Shown here: positions 49,505 to 63,320 of the stretch, piece by piece | How positions within the stretch are numbered: position 1 is the first letter of the stretch | Layout: each line of letters starts with the position of its first letter | The notes under the pieces: model-generated | Database searches by the model: none | What the model saw: the letters and a program-made list of their open reading frames with translations, nothing else | Told to the model about the DNA's origin: nothing | Made by a program: the position numbers and the translations under genes | Origin: Bombus terrestris | Lineage: Eukaryota > Arthropoda > Insecta > Hymenoptera > Apidae | Direction of reading: 5' to 3' | NCBI RefSeq assembly: GCF_910591885.1 | Contig: NC_063275.1 | Coordinates: 5,816,501-5,880,500 of the forward strand | DNA: 64,000 nt

Positions 49505-51410
49505 GTGTAGCATAAAATTGTAATCGTTGCTCGCTCCGCTCGCTCATAAAAAGATCGTCCAACCTCACAACCGATCCGGCACGTTCGCAAATTTGAAGTG
49601 AATTGCCTCCTTACCGAAAAACGAACGAAAGAGGGATTGGTTTTAGGTTAGGCTATAGTTTTTCGAGCGAGCGCAGCGAGCGAGCAATGCGTAAACGTGC
49701 GTCACAAACCAATTGATTGGCACGAAGGTACATAGAAATATTTGCACCAGCCCGAGGAGCCGGAAGCTTTTATCGAATTGCTCACTGAGCAAAGTTTACA
49801 TGTTATCAATTGTTTTACACAAAGAGTAATAGTTCGGCGAAGTAAAGTGCAACGTGAGTACCAGTATCGCTGAGAAAACTTGGAAATAACCGGAACTAAA
49901 TGTAAGGAAATATAAAGTATATGTATGACCAGGAAGTTGAAACTAATGAAAATATATGTTAGGAACTATGAAGTATGTGTGTAGCATGAAAATTGTAATC
50001 GTTGCTTGCTCGCAGCGTGCGCTCGTAAAAATCTAGTCCTACCTCACAACCGATCCGGCTCGCTCGCAAATTTGAAGTAAATCGCCTCCATATCGAAGGA
50101 CGAACGCAGGTGGGATTGGTTTTAGGTTAGGCTATAGTTTTTCGAGAGAGCGCAGCGAGCGAGCAATGCGTATACGTGCGTCACAAACCAATTGATTAGC
50201 ACGTAGGTACACAGAAATATTTGCACCTGCCCGAGGAGCCGGAAGCTTTTATCGAATTGCTCACTGAGCAAAGTTTACATGTTATCAATTGTTTTACACA
50301 AAGAGTAATAGTTCGGCGAAGTGCAGTGCAACGTGAGTACCAATATCGCTGAGAAAACTTGGAAATAACAGGAAATATATGTAAGGAAATATAAAGTATA
50401 TGTATGACCAGGAATTTGAATCTAATGAAAATATATGTTAGGAATTATAAAGAATGTGTGTAGCATAAAATTGTAATCGTTGCTCGCTCCGCTCGCTCAT
50501 AAAAAGATCGTCCAACCTCACAACCGATCCGGCACGTTCGCAAATTTGAAGTGAATTGCCTCCTTACCGAAAAACGAACGAAAGAGGGATTGGTTTTAGG
50601 TTAGGCTATAGTTTTTCGAGCGAGCGCAGCGAGCGAGCAATGCGTAAACGTGCGTCACAAACCAATTGATTGGCACGAAGGTACATAGAAATATTTGCAC
50701 CAGCCCGAGGAGCCGGAAGCTTTTATCGAATTGCTCACTGAGCAAAGTTTACATGTTATCAATTGTTTTACACAAAGAGTAATAGATCGGCGAAGTAAAG
50801 TGCAACGTGACTAACAGTATCGCTGAGAAAACTTGGAAATAACCGGAACTAAATGTAAGGAAATATAAAGTATATGTATAACCAGGAAGTTGAAACTAAT
50901 GAAAATATATGTTAGGAACTATGAAGTATGTGTGTAGCATGAAAATTGTAATCGTTGCTTGCTCGCAGCGTGCGCTCGTAAAAATCTAGTCCTACCTCAC
51001 AACCGATCCGGCTCGCTCGCAAATTTGAAGTAAATCGCCTCCATATCGAAGGACGAACGCAGGTGGGATTGGTTTTAGGTTAGGCTATAGTTTTTCGAGC
51101 GAGCGCAGCGAGCGAGCAATGCGTATACGTGCGTCACAAACCAATTGATTAGCACGTAGGTACACAGAAATATTTGCACCTGCCCGAGGAGCCGGAAGCT
51201 TTTATCGAATTGCTCACTGAGCAAAGTTTACATGTTATCAATTGTTTTACACAAAGAGTAATAGTTCGGCGAAGTGCAGTGCAACGTGAGTACCAATATC
51301 GCTGAGAAAACTTGGAAATAACAGGAAATATAGGTAAGGAAATATAAAGTATATGTATGACCAGGAAGTTGAATCTAATGAAAATATATGTTAGGAATTA
51401 TAAAGAATGT

Positions 51411-51884
51411 GTGTAGCATAGAATTGTAATCGTTGCTCGCTCCGCTCGCTCATGAAAAGATCGTCCAACCTCACAACCGATCCGGCACGTTCGCAAATTT
51501 GAAGTGAATTGCCTCCTTACCGAAAAACGAACGAAAGAGGGATTGGTTTTAGGTTAGGCTATAGTTTTTCGAGCGAGCGCAGCGAGCGAGCAATGCGTAA
51601 ACGTGCGTCACAAACCAATTGATTGGCACGAAGGTACATAGAAATATTTGCACCAGCCCGAGGAGCCGGAAGCTTTTATCGAATTGCTCACTGAGCAAAG
51701 TTTACATGTTATCAATAGTTTTACACAAAGAGTAATAGTTCGACGAAGTAAAGTGCAACGTGAGTACCAATATCGCTGAGAAAACTTGGAAATAACAGGA
51801 AATATAGGTAAGGAAATATAAAGTATATGTATGACCAGGAAGTTGAATCTAATGAAAATATATGTTAGGAACTATGAAGTATGT
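51411..51884 (+). repeat. Chimeric monomer, C with an internal D-type patch
   Basis: C through GAAGTAAAGTGC, then ACCAATATCG, ACAGGAAATATAGG, TATGACCAGG and GAATCT as in D, then back to the C exit GGAACTATGAAG. Two switches within ~120 bp look like a gene-conversion tract. The private ATATAGGTAAGG is shared with the preceding D unit (about 51,331), which is the likely donor. Confidence 0.8.
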
Positions 51885-52363
51885 GTGTAGCATGAAAATT
51901 GTAATCGTTGCTTGCTCGCAGCGTGCGCTCGTAAAAATCTAGTCCTACCACACAACCGATCCGGCTCGCTCGCAAACTTGAAGTAAATCGCCTCCATATC
52001 GAAGGACGAACGCAGGTGGGATTGGTTTTAGTTTAGGCTATAGTTTTTCGAGCGAAAGCAGCGAGCGAGCAATGCGTATACGTGCGTCACAAACCAATTG
52101 ATTAGCACGTAGGTACACAGAAATATTTGCACCTGCCCGAGGAGCCGGATGCTTTTATCGAATTGCTCACTGAGCAAAGTTTACATGTTATCAATTGTTT
52201 TACACAAAGAGTAATAGTTCGGCGAAGTGCAGTGCAACGTGAGTACCAATATCGCAGAGAAAACTTGGAAATAACAGGAAATATATGTAAGGAAATATAA
52301 AGTATATGTATGACCAGGAAGTTGAAACTAATGAAAATATATGTTAGGAATTATATAGAATGC
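51885..52363 (+). repeat. Type D monomer with unusually many private substitutions
   Basis: This single unit has CTACCACACAACC, GCAAACTTGAAG, TTTTAGTTTAGGC, AGCGAAAGCAGCG, GCCGGATGC and ATCGCAGAGA, each rare or unique in the window. The neighbouring units carry further private changes (GAGAGAGCG, GGAATTTG, TAGATCGGCG, GACTAACAG between 50.1 and 50.9 kb). The length is still 479 bp. Confidence 0.78.
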
Positions 52364-52837
52364 GTGTAGCATAAAATTGTAATCGTTGCTCGCTCCGCAC
52401 GCTCGTAAAAAAATGGTCCAACCTCACAACCGATCCGGCTCGCTCGCAAATTTGAAGTAAATCGCCTCCATATCGAAGGACGAACGCAGGTGGGATTGGT
52501 TTTAGGTTAGGCTATAGTTTTTCGAGCGAGCGCAGCGAGCGAGCAATGCGTATACGTGCGTCACAAACCAATTGATTAGCACGTAGGTACACAGAAATAA
52601 TTGCACCTGCCCGAGGAGCCGGAAGATTTTATCGAATTGCTCACTGAGCAAAGTTTACATGTTATCAATTGTTTTACAAAAAGAGTAATAGTTCGACGAA
52701 GTAAAGTGCAACGTGAGTACCAGTATCGCTGAGAAAACTTGGAAATAACCGGAACTAAATGTAAGGAAATATAAAGTATATGTATAACCAGGAAGTTGAA
52801 ACTAATGAAAATATATGTTAGGAACTATGAAGTATGT
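52364..52837 (+). repeat. B-headed triple chimera (B/D/C, 474 bp)
   Basis: B head after ATGCGTGTAG, D middle with GGAAGATTTTATC and TTTACAAAAAG, then C marks from GACGAAGTAAAGTGC to the C exit. The D part matches the haplotype of the unit at 42839 (copy at 59509). Perfect D+C alternation resumes right after it. Confidence 0.8.
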
Positions 52838-55800
52838 GTGTAGCATGAAAATTGTAATCGTTGCTTGCTCGCAGCGTGCGCTCGTAAAAATCTAGTCCTA
52901 CCTCACAACCGATCCGGCTCGCTCGCAAATTTGAAGTAAATCGCCTCCATATCGAAGGACGAACGCAGGTGGGATTGGTTTTAGGTTAGGCTATAGTTTT
53001 TCGAGCGAGCGCAGCGAGCGAGCAATGCGTATACGTGCGTCACAAACCAATTGATTAGCACGTAGGTACACAGAAATAATTGCACCTGCCCGAGGAGCCG
53101 GAAGCTTTTATCGAATTGCTCACTGAGCAAAGTTTACATGTTATCAATTGTTTTACACAAAGAGTAATAGTTCGGCGAAGTGCTGTGCAACGTGAGTACC
53201 AATATCGCTGAGAAAACTTGGAAATAACAGGAAATATATGTAAGGAAATATAAAGTATATGTATGACCAGGAAGTTGAATCTAATGAAAATATATGTTAG
53301 GAATTATAAAGAATGTGTGTAGCATAAAATTGTAATCGTTGCTCGCTCCGCTCGCTCATAAAAAGATCGTCCAACCTCACAACCGATCCGGCACGTTCGC
53401 AAATTTGAAGTGAATTGCCTCCTTACCGAAAAACGAACGAAAGAGGAATTGGTTTTAGGTTAGGCTATACTTTTTCGAGCGAGCGCAGCGAGCGAGCAAT
53501 GCGTAAACGTGCGTCACAAACCAATTGATTGGCACGAAGGTACATAGAAATATTTGCACCAGCCCGAGGAGCCGGAAGCTTTTATCGAATTGCTCACTGA
53601 GCAAAGTTTACATGTTATCAATAGTTTTACACAAAGAGTAATAGTTCGACGAAGTAAAGTGCAACGTGAGTACCAGTATCGCTGAGAAAACTTGGAAATA
53701 ACCGGAACTAAATGTAAGGAAATATAAAGTATATGTATAACCAGGAAGTTGAAACTAATGAAAATATATGTTAGGAACTATGAAGTATGTGTGTAGCATG
53801 AAAATTGTAATCGTTGCTTGCTCGCAGCGTGCGCTCGTAAAAATCTAGTCCTACCTCACAACCGATCCGGCTCGCTCGCAAATTTGAAGTAAATCGCCCC
53901 CATATCGAAGGACGAACGCAGGTGGGATTGGTTTTAGGTTAGGCTACAGTTTTTCGAGCGAGCGCAGCGAGCGAGCAATGCGTATACGTGCGTCACAAAC
54001 CAATTGATTAGCACGTAGGTACACAGAAATAATTGCACCTGCCCGAGGAGCCGGAAGCTTTTATCGAATTGCTCACTGAGCAAAGTTTACATGTTATCAA
54101 TTGTTTTACACAAAGAGTAATAGTTCGGCGAAGTGCAGTGCAACGTGAGTACCAATAACGCTGAGAAAACTTGGAAATAACAGGAAATATATGTAAGGAA
54201 ATATAAAGTATATGTATGACCAGGAAGTTGAATCTAATGAAAATATATGTTAGGAATTATAAAGAATGTGTGTAGCATAAAATTGTAATCGTTGCTCGCT
54301 CCGCTCGCTCATAAAAAGATCGTCCAACCTCACAACCGATCCGGCACGTTCGCAAATTTGAAGTGAATTGCCTCCTTACCGAAAAACGAACGAAAGAGGA
54401 ATTGGTTTTAGGTTAGGCTATAGTTTTTCGAGCGAGCGCAGCGAGCGAGCAATGCGTAAACGTGCGTCACAAACCAATTGATTGGCACGAAGGTACATAG
54501 AAATATTTGCACCAGCCCGAGGAGCCGGAAGCTTTTATCGAATTGCTCACTGAGCAAAGTTTACATGTTATCAATAGTTTTACACAAAGAGTAATAGTTC
54601 GACGAAGTAAAGTGCAACGTGAGTACCAGTATCGCTGAGAAAACTTGGAAATAACCGGAACTAAATGTAAGGAAATATAAAGTATATGTATAACCAGGAA
54701 GTTGAAACTAATGAAAATATATGTTAGGAACTATGAAGTATGTGTGTAGCATGAAAATTGTAATCGTTGCTTGCTCGCAGCGTGCGCTCGTAAAAATCTA
54801 GTCCTACCTCACAACCGATCCGGCTCGCTCGCAAATTTGAAGTAAATCGCCTCCATATCGAAGGACGAACGCAGGTGGGATTGGTTTTAGGTTAGGCTAT
54901 AGTTTTTCGAGCGAGCGCAGCGAGCGAGCAATGCGTATACGTGCGTCACAAACCAATTGATTAGCACGTAGGTACACAGAAATAATTGCACCTGCCCGAG
55001 GAGCCGGAAGCTTTTATCGAATTGCTCACTGAGCAAAGTTTACATGTTATCGATTGTTTTACACAAAGAGTAATAGTTCGGCGAAGTGCAGTGCAACGTT
55101 AGTACCAATATCGCTGAGAAAACTTGGAAATAACAGGAAATATATGTAAGGAAATATAAAGTATATGTATGACCAGGAAGTTGAATCTAATGAAAATATA
55201 TGTTAGGAATTATAAAGAATGTGTGTAGCATAAAATTGTAATCGTTGCTCGCTCCGCTCGCTCATAAAAAGATCGTCCAACCTCACAACCGATCCGGCAC
55301 GTTCGCAAATTTGAAGTGAATTGCCTCCTTACCGAAAAACGAACGAAAGAGGAATTGGTTTTAGGTTAGGCTATAGTTTTTCGAGCGAGCGCAGCGAGCG
55401 AGCAATGCGTAAACGTGCGTCACAAACCAATTGATTGGCACGAAGGTACATAGAAATATTTGCACCAGCCCGAGGAGCCGGAAGCTTTTATCGAATTGCT
55501 CACTGAGCAAAGTTTACATGTTATCAATAGTTTTACACAAAGAGTAATAGTTCGACGAAGTAAAGTGCAACGTGAGTACCAGTATCGCTGAGAAAACTTG
55601 GAAATAACCGGAAATAAATGTAAGGAAATATAAAGTATATGTATAACCAGGAAGTTGAAACTAATGAAAATATATGTTAGGAACTATGAAGTATGTGTGT
55701 AGCATGAAAATTGTAATCGTTGCTTGCTCGCAGCGTGCGCTCGTAAAAATCTAGTCCTACCTCACAACCGATCCGGCTCGCTCGCAAATTTGAAGTAAAT

Positions 55801-58800
55801 CGCCCCCATATCGAAGGACGAACGCAGGTGGGATTGGTTTTAGGTTAGGCTACAGTTTTTCGAGCGAGCGCAGCGAGCGAGCAATGCGTATACGTGCGTC
55901 ACAAACCAATTGATTAGCACGTAGGTACACAGAAATAATTGCACCTGCCCGAGGAGCCGGAAGCTTTTATCGAATTGCTCACTGAGCAAAGTTTACATGT
56001 TATCAATTGTTTTACACAAAGAGTAATAGTTCGGCGAAGTGCAGTGCAACGTGAGTACCAATAACGCTGAGAAAACTTGGAAATAACAGGAAATATATGT
56101 AAGGAAATATAAAGTATATGTATGACCAGGAAGTTGAATCTAATGAAAATATATGTTAGGAATTATAAAGAATGTGTGTAGCATAAAATTGTAATCGTTG
56201 CTCGCTCCGCTCGCTCATAAAAGGATCGTCCAACCTCACAACCGATCCGGCACGTTCGCAAATTTGAAGTGAATTGCCTCCTTACCGAAAAACGAACGAA
56301 AGAGGAATTGGTTTTAGGTTAGGCTATAGTTTTTCGAGCGAGCGCAGCGAGCGAGCAATGCGTAAACGTGCGTCACAAACCAATTGATTGGCACGAAGGT
56401 ACATAGAAATATTTGCACCAGCCCGAGGAGCCGGAAGCTTTTATCGAATTGCTCACTGAGCAAAGTTTACATGTTATCAATAGTTTTACACAAAGAGTAA
56501 TAGTTCGACGAAGTAAAGTGCAACGTGAGTACCAGTATCGCTGAGAAAACTTGGAAATAACCGGAACTAAATGTAAGGAAATATAAAGTATATGTATAAC
56601 CAGGAAGTTGAAACTAATGAAAATATATGTTAGGAACTATGAAGTATGTGTGTAGCATGAAAATTGTAATCGTTGCTTGCTCGCAGCGTGCGCTCGTAAA
56701 AATCTAGTCCTACCTCACAACCGATCCGGCTCGCTCGCAAATTTGAAGTAAATCGCCTCCATATCGAAGGACGAACGCAGGTGGGATTGGTTTTAGGTTA
56801 GGCTATAGTTTTTCGAGCGAGCGCAGCGAGCGAGCAATGCGTATACGTGCGTCACAAACCAATTGATTAGCACGTAGGTACACAGAAATAATTGCACCTG
56901 CCCGAGGAGCCGGAAGCTTTTATCGAATTGCTCACTGAGCAAAGTTTACATGTTATCGATTGTTTTACACAAAGAGTAATAGTTCGGCGAAGTGCAGTGC
57001 AACGTGAGTACCAATATCGCTGAGAAAACTTGGAAATAACAGGAAATATATGTAAGGAAATATAAAGTATATGTATGACCAGGAAGTTGAATCTAATGAA
57101 AATATATGTTAGGAATTATAAAGAATGTGTGTAGCATAAAATTGTAATCGTTGCTCGCTCCGCTCGCTCATAAAAAGCTCGTCCAACCTCACAACCGATC
57201 CGGCACGTTCGCAAATTTGAAGTGAATTGCCTCCTTACCGAAAAACGAACGAAAGTGGAATTGGTTTTAGGTTAGGCTATAGTTTTTCGAGCGAGCGCAG
57301 CGAGCGAGCAATGCGTAAACGTGCGTCACAAACCAATTGATTGGCACGAAGGTACATAGAAATATTTGCACCAGCCCGAGGAGCCGGAAGCTTTTATCGA
57401 ATTGCTCACTGAGCAAAGTTTACATGTTATCAATAGTTTTACACAAAGAGTAATAGTTCGACGAAGTAAAGTGCAACGTGAGTACCAGTATCGCTGAGAA
57501 AACTTGGAAATAACCGGAACTAAATGTAAGGAAATATAAAGTATATGTATAACCAGGAAGTTGAAACTAATGAAAATATATGTTAGGAACTATGAAGTAT
57601 GTGTGTAGCATGAAAATTGTAATCGTTGCTTGCTCGCAGCGTGCGCTCGTAAAAATCTAGTCCTACCTCACAACCGATCCGGCTCGCTCGCAAATTTGAA
57701 GTAAATCGCCTCCATATCGAAGGACGAACGCAGGTGGGATTGGTTTTAGGTTAGGCTATAGTTTTTCGAGCGAGCGCAGCGAGCGTGCAATGCGTATACG
57801 TGCGTCACAAACCAATTGATTAGCACGTAGGTACACAGAAATATTTGCACCTGCCCGAGGAGCCGGAAGCTTTTATCGAATTGCTCACTGAGCAAAGTTT
57901 ACATGTTATCAATAGTTTTACACAAAGAGTAATAGTTCGGCGAAGTGCAGTGCAACGTGAGTACCAATATCGCTGAGAAAACTTGGAAATAACAGGAAAT
58001 ATATGTAAGGAAATATAAAGTATATGTATGACCAGGAAGTTGAATCTAATGAAAATATATGTTAGGAATTATAAAGAATGTGTGTAGCATAAAATTGTAA
58101 TCGTTGCTCGCTCCGCTCGCTCATAAAAAGATCGTCCAACCTCACAACCGATCCGGCACGTTCGCAAATTTGAAGTGAATTGCCTCCTTACCGAAAAACG
58201 AACGAAAGAGGGATTGGTTTTAGGTTAGGCTATAGTTTTTCGAGCGAGCGCAGCGAGCGAGCAATGCGTAAACGTGCGTCACAAACCAATTGATTGGCAC
58301 GAAGGTACATAGAAATATTTGCACCAGCCCGAGGAGCCGGAAGCTTTTATCGAATTGCTCACTGAGCAAAGTTTACATGTTATCAATAGTTTTACACAAA
58401 GAGTAATAGTTCGACGAAGTAAAGTGCAACGTGAGTACCAGTATCGCTGAGAAAACTTGGAAATAACCGGAACTAAATGTAAGGAAATATAAAGTATATG
58501 TATAACCAGGAAGTTGAAACTAATGAAAATATATGTTAGGAACTATGAAGTATGTGTGTAGCATGAAAATTGTAATCGTTGCTTGCTCGCAGCGTGCGCT
58601 CGTAAAAATCTAGTCCTACCTCACAACCGATCCGGCTCGCTCGCAAATTTGAAGTAAATCGCCTCCATATCGAAGGACGAACGCAGGTGGGATTGGTTTT
58701 AGGTTAGGCTATAGTTTTTCGAGCGAGCGCAGCGAGCGTGCAATGCGTATACGTGCGTCACAAACCAATTGATTAGCACGTAGGTACACAGAAATATTTG

Positions 58801-61800
58801 CACCTGCCCGAGGAGCCGGAAGCTTTTATCGAATTGCTCACTGAGCAAAGTTTACATGTTATCAATAGTTTTACACAAAGAGTAATAGTTCGGCGAAGTG
58901 CAGTGCAACGTGAGTACCAATATCGCTGAGAAAACTTGGAAATAACAGGAAATATATGTAAGGAAATATAAAGTATATGTATGACCAGGAAGTTGAATCT
59001 AATGAAAATATATGTTAGGAATTATAAAGAATGTGTGTAGCATAAAATTGTAATCGTTGCTCGCTCCGCTCGCTCATAAAAAGATCGTCCAACCTCACAA
59101 CCGATCCGGCACGTTCGCAAATTTGAAGTGAATTGCCTCCTTACCGAAAAACGAACGAAAGAGGGATTGGTTTTAGGTTAGGCTATAGTTTTTCGAGCGA
59201 GCGCAGCGAGCGAGCAATGCGTAAACGTGCGTCACAAACCAATTGATTGGCACGAAGGTACATAGAAATATTTGCACCAGCCCGAGGAGCCGGAAGCTTT
59301 TATCGAATTGATCACTGAGCAAAGTTTACATGTTATCAATAGTTTTACACAAAGAGTAATAGTTCGACGAAGTAAAGTGCAACGTGAGTACCAGTATCGC
59401 TGAGAAAACTTGGAAATAACCGGAACTAAATGTAAGGAAATATAAAGTATATGTATAACCAGGAAGTTGAAACTAATGAAAATATATGTTAGGAACTATG
59501 AAGTATGTGTGTAGCATGAAAATTGTAATCGTTGCTTGCTCGCAGCGTGCGCTCGTAAAAATCTAGTCCTACCTCACAACCGATCCGGCTCGCTCGCAAA
59601 TTTGAAGTAAATCGTCCCCATATCGAAGGACGAACGCAGGTGGGATTGGTTTTAGGTTAGGCTATAGTTTTTCGAGCGAGCGCAGCGAGCGAGCAATGCG
59701 TATACGTGCGTCACAAACCAATTGATTAGCACGTAGGTACACAGAAATAATTGCACCTGCCCGAGGAGCCGGAAGATTTTATCGAATTGCTCACTGAGCA
59801 AAGTTTACATGTTATCAATTGTTTTACAAAAAGAGTAATAGTTCGGCGAAGTGCAGTGCAACGTGAGTACCAATATCGCTGAGAAAACTTGGAAACAACA
59901 GGAAATATATGTAAGGAAATATAAAGTATATGTATGACCAGGAAGTTGAATCTAATGAAAATATATGTTAGGAATTATAAAGAATGTGTGTAGCATAAAA
60001 TTGTAATCGTTGCTCGCTCCGCTCGCTCATAAAAAGATCGTCCAACCTCACAACCGATCCGGCACGTTCGCAAATTTGAAGTGAATTGCCTCCTTACCGA
60101 AAAACGATCGAAAGAGGGATTGGTTTTAGGTTAGGCTATAGTTTTTCGAGCGAGCGCAGCGAGCGAGCAATGCGTAAACGTGCGTCACAAACCAATTGAT
60201 TGGCACGAAGGTACATAGAAATATTTGCACCAGCCCGAGGAGCCGGAAGCTTTTATCGAATTGCTCACTGAGCAAAGTTTACATGTTATCAATAGTTTTA
60301 CACAAAGAGTAATAGTTCGACGAAGTACAGTGCAACGTGAGTACCAGTATCGCTGAGAAAATTTGGAAATAACCGGAACTAAATGTAAGGAAATATAAAG
60401 TATATGTATAACCAGGAAGTTGAAACTAATGAAAATATATGTTAGGAACTATGAAGTATGTGTGTAGCATGAAAATTGTAATCGTTGCTTGCTCGCAGCG
60501 TGCGCTCGTAAAAATCTAGTCCTACCTCACAACCGATCCGGCTCGCTCGCAAATTTGAAGTAAATCGCCCCCATATCGAAGGACGAACGCAGGTGGGATT
60601 GGTTTTAGGTTAGGCTATAGTTTTTCGAGCGAGCGCAGCGAGCGAGCAATGCGTATACGTGCGTCACAAACCAATTGATTAGCACGTAGGTACACAGAAA
60701 TAATTGCACCTGCCCGAGGAGCCGGAAGCTTTTATCGAATTGCTCACTGAGCAAAGTTTACATGTTATCAATTGTTTTACACAAAGAGTAATAGTTCGGC
60801 GAAGTGCAGTGCAACGTGAGTACCAATATCGCTGAGAAAACTTGGAAATAACAGGAAATATATGTAAGGAAATATAAAGCATATGTATGACCAGGAAGTT
60901 GAATCTAATGAAAATATATGTTAGGAATTATAAAGAATGTGTGTAGCATAAAATTGTAATCGTTGCTCGCTCCGCTCGCTCATAAAAAGATCGTCCAACC
61001 TCACAACCGATCCGGCACGTTCGCAAATTTGAAGTGAATTGCCTCCTTACCGAAAAACGAACGAAAGAGGAATTGGTTTTAGGTTAGGCTATAGTTTTTC
61101 GAGCGAGCGCAGCGAGCGAGCAATGCGTAAACGTGCGTCACAAACCAATTGATTGGCACGAAGGTACATAGAAATATTTGCACCAGCCCGAGGAGCCGGA
61201 AGCTTTTATCGAATTGCTCACTGAGCAAAGTATACATGTTATCAATAGTTTTACACAAAGAGTAATAGTTCGACGAAGTAAAGTGCAACGTGAGTACCAG
61301 TATCGCTGAGAAAACTTGGAAATAACCGGAACTAAATGTAAGGAAATATAAAGTATATGTATAACCAGGAAGTTGAAACTAATGAAAATATATGTTAGGA
61401 ACTATGAAGTATGTGTGTAGCATGAAAATTGTAATCGTTGCTTGCTCGCAGCGTGCGCTCGTAAAAATCTAGTCCTACCTCACAACCGATCCGGCTCGCT
61501 CGCAAATTTGAAGTAAATCGCCTCCATATCGAAGGACGAACGCAGGTGGGATTGGTTTTAGGTTAGGCTATAGTTTTTCGAGCGAGCGCAGCGAGCGAGC
61601 AATGGGTATACGTGCGTCACAAACCAATTGATTAGCACGTAGGTACACAGAAATATTTGCACCTGCCCGAGGAGCCGGAAGCTTTTATCGAATTGCTCAG
61701 TGAGCAAAGTTTACATGTTATCAATTGTTTTACACAAAGAGTAATAGTTCGGCGAAGTGCAGTGCAACGTGAGTACCAATATCGCTGAGAAAACTTGGAA

Positions 61801-63320
61801 ATAACAGGAAATATATGTAAGGAAATATAAAGTATATGTATGACCAGGAAGTTGAATCTAATGAAAATATATGTTAGGAATTATAAAGAATGTGTGTAGC
61901 ATAAAATTGTAATCGTTGCTCGCTCCGCTCGCTCATAAAAAGATCGTCCAACCTCACAACCGATCCGGCACGTTCGCAAATTTGAAGTGAATTGCCTCCT
62001 TACCGAAAAACGAACGAAAGAGGGATTGGTTTTAGGTTAGGCTATAGTTTTTCGAGCGAGCGCAGCGAGCGAGCAATGTGTAAACGTGCGTCACAAACCA
62101 ATTGATTGGCACGAAGGTACATAGAAATATTTGCACCAGCCCGAGGAGCCGGAAGCTTTTATCGAATTGCTCACTGAGCAAAGTTTACATGTTATCAATT
62201 GTTTTACACAAAGAGTAATAGTTCGGCGAAGTAAAGTGCAACGTGAGTACCAGTATCGCTGAGAAAACTTGGAAATAACCGGAACTAAATGTAAGGAAAT
62301 ATAAACTATATGTATAACCAGGAAGTTGAAACTAATGAAAATATATGTTAGGAACTATGAAGTATGTGTGTAGCATGAAAATTGTAATCGTTGCTTGCTC
62401 GCAGCGTGCGCTCGTAAAAATCTAGTCCTACCTCACAACCGATCCGGCTCGCTCGCAAATTTGAAGTAAATCGCCTCCATATCGAAGGACGAACGCAGGT
62501 GGGATTGGTTTTAGGTTAGGCTATAGTTTTTCGAGCGAGCGCAGCGAGCGAGCAATGCGTATACGTGCGTCACAAACCAATTGATTAGCACGTAGGTACA
62601 CAGAAATATTTGCACCTGCCCGAGGAGCCGGAAGCTTTTATCGAATTGCTCACTGAGCAAAGTTTACATGTTACCAATTGTTTTACACAAAGAGTAATAG
62701 TTCGGCGAAGTGCAGTGCAACGTGAGTACCAATATCACTGAGAACACTTGGAAATAACAGGAAATATATGTAAGGAAATATAAAGTATATGTATGACCAG
62801 GAAGTTGAATCTAATGAAAATATATGTTAGGAATTATAAAGAATGTGTGTAGCATAAAATTGTAATCGTTGCTCGCTCCGCTCGCTCATAAAAAGATCGT
62901 CCAACCTCACAACCGATCCGGCACGTTCGCAAATTTGAAGTGAATTGCCTCCTTACCGAAAAACGAACGAAAGAGGGATTGGTTTTAGGTTAGGCTATAG
63001 TTTTTCGAGCGAGCGCAGCGAGCGAGCAATGTGTAAACGTGCGTCACAAACCAATTGATTGGCACGAAGGTACATAGAAATATTTGCACCAGCCCGAGGA
63101 GCCGGAAGCTTTTATCGAATTGCTCACTGAGCAAAGTTTACATGTTATCAATTGTTTTACACAAAGAGTAATAGTTCGGCGAAGTAAAGTGCAACGTGAG
63201 TACCAGTATCGCTGAGAAAACTTGGAAATAACCGGAACTAAATGTAAGGAAATATAAAGTATATGTATAACCAGGAAGTTGAAACTAATGAAAATATATG
63301 TTAGGAATTATATAGAATGC
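52838..63320 (+). repeat. Higher-order repeat: 11 consecutive D+C dimers, each 953 bp
   Basis: Twenty-two alternating D and C monomers; 11 x 953 = 10,483 bp, exactly the segment length. All but about the first 0.5 kb belongs to copy 2 of the large duplication. Contained sub-blocks mirror copy 1: four-monomer units 53791-55696 and 55697-57602, and twin dimers 57603-58555 and 58556-59508. Confidence 0.92.

Larger units (their letters stand above)
46651..52837 (+). repeat. Disrupted HOR segment
   Basis: Starts and types: 46651 B/D, 47125 C, 47599 D, 48078 C, 48552 D, 49031 C/D-tail, 49505 C, 49979 D, 50458 C, 50932 D, 51411 C/D/C, 51885 D, 52364 B/D/C. Alternation is broken at 49031-49505 (C followed by C) and by two B heads in D slots. 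Private substitutions become frequent from about 50.1 to 52.3 kb. If the large duplication is a simple 17.6-kb tandem event, the counterpart of 47.3-53.3 kb should lie just beyond the right end of this window. Confidence 0.85.

Noticed and set aside
11628..61288. Other minus-strand open reading frames of 62-87 codons (for example 11628-11816, 16370-16633, 16938-17129, 18360-18551, 21132-21335, 28761-28964, 60679-60882, 61079-61288)
   Set aside because: They are the same few frames recurring with the repeat, opened or closed by single-base differences. There is no initiation context, homology or conservation of frame across copies, and none spans a monomer family consistently.
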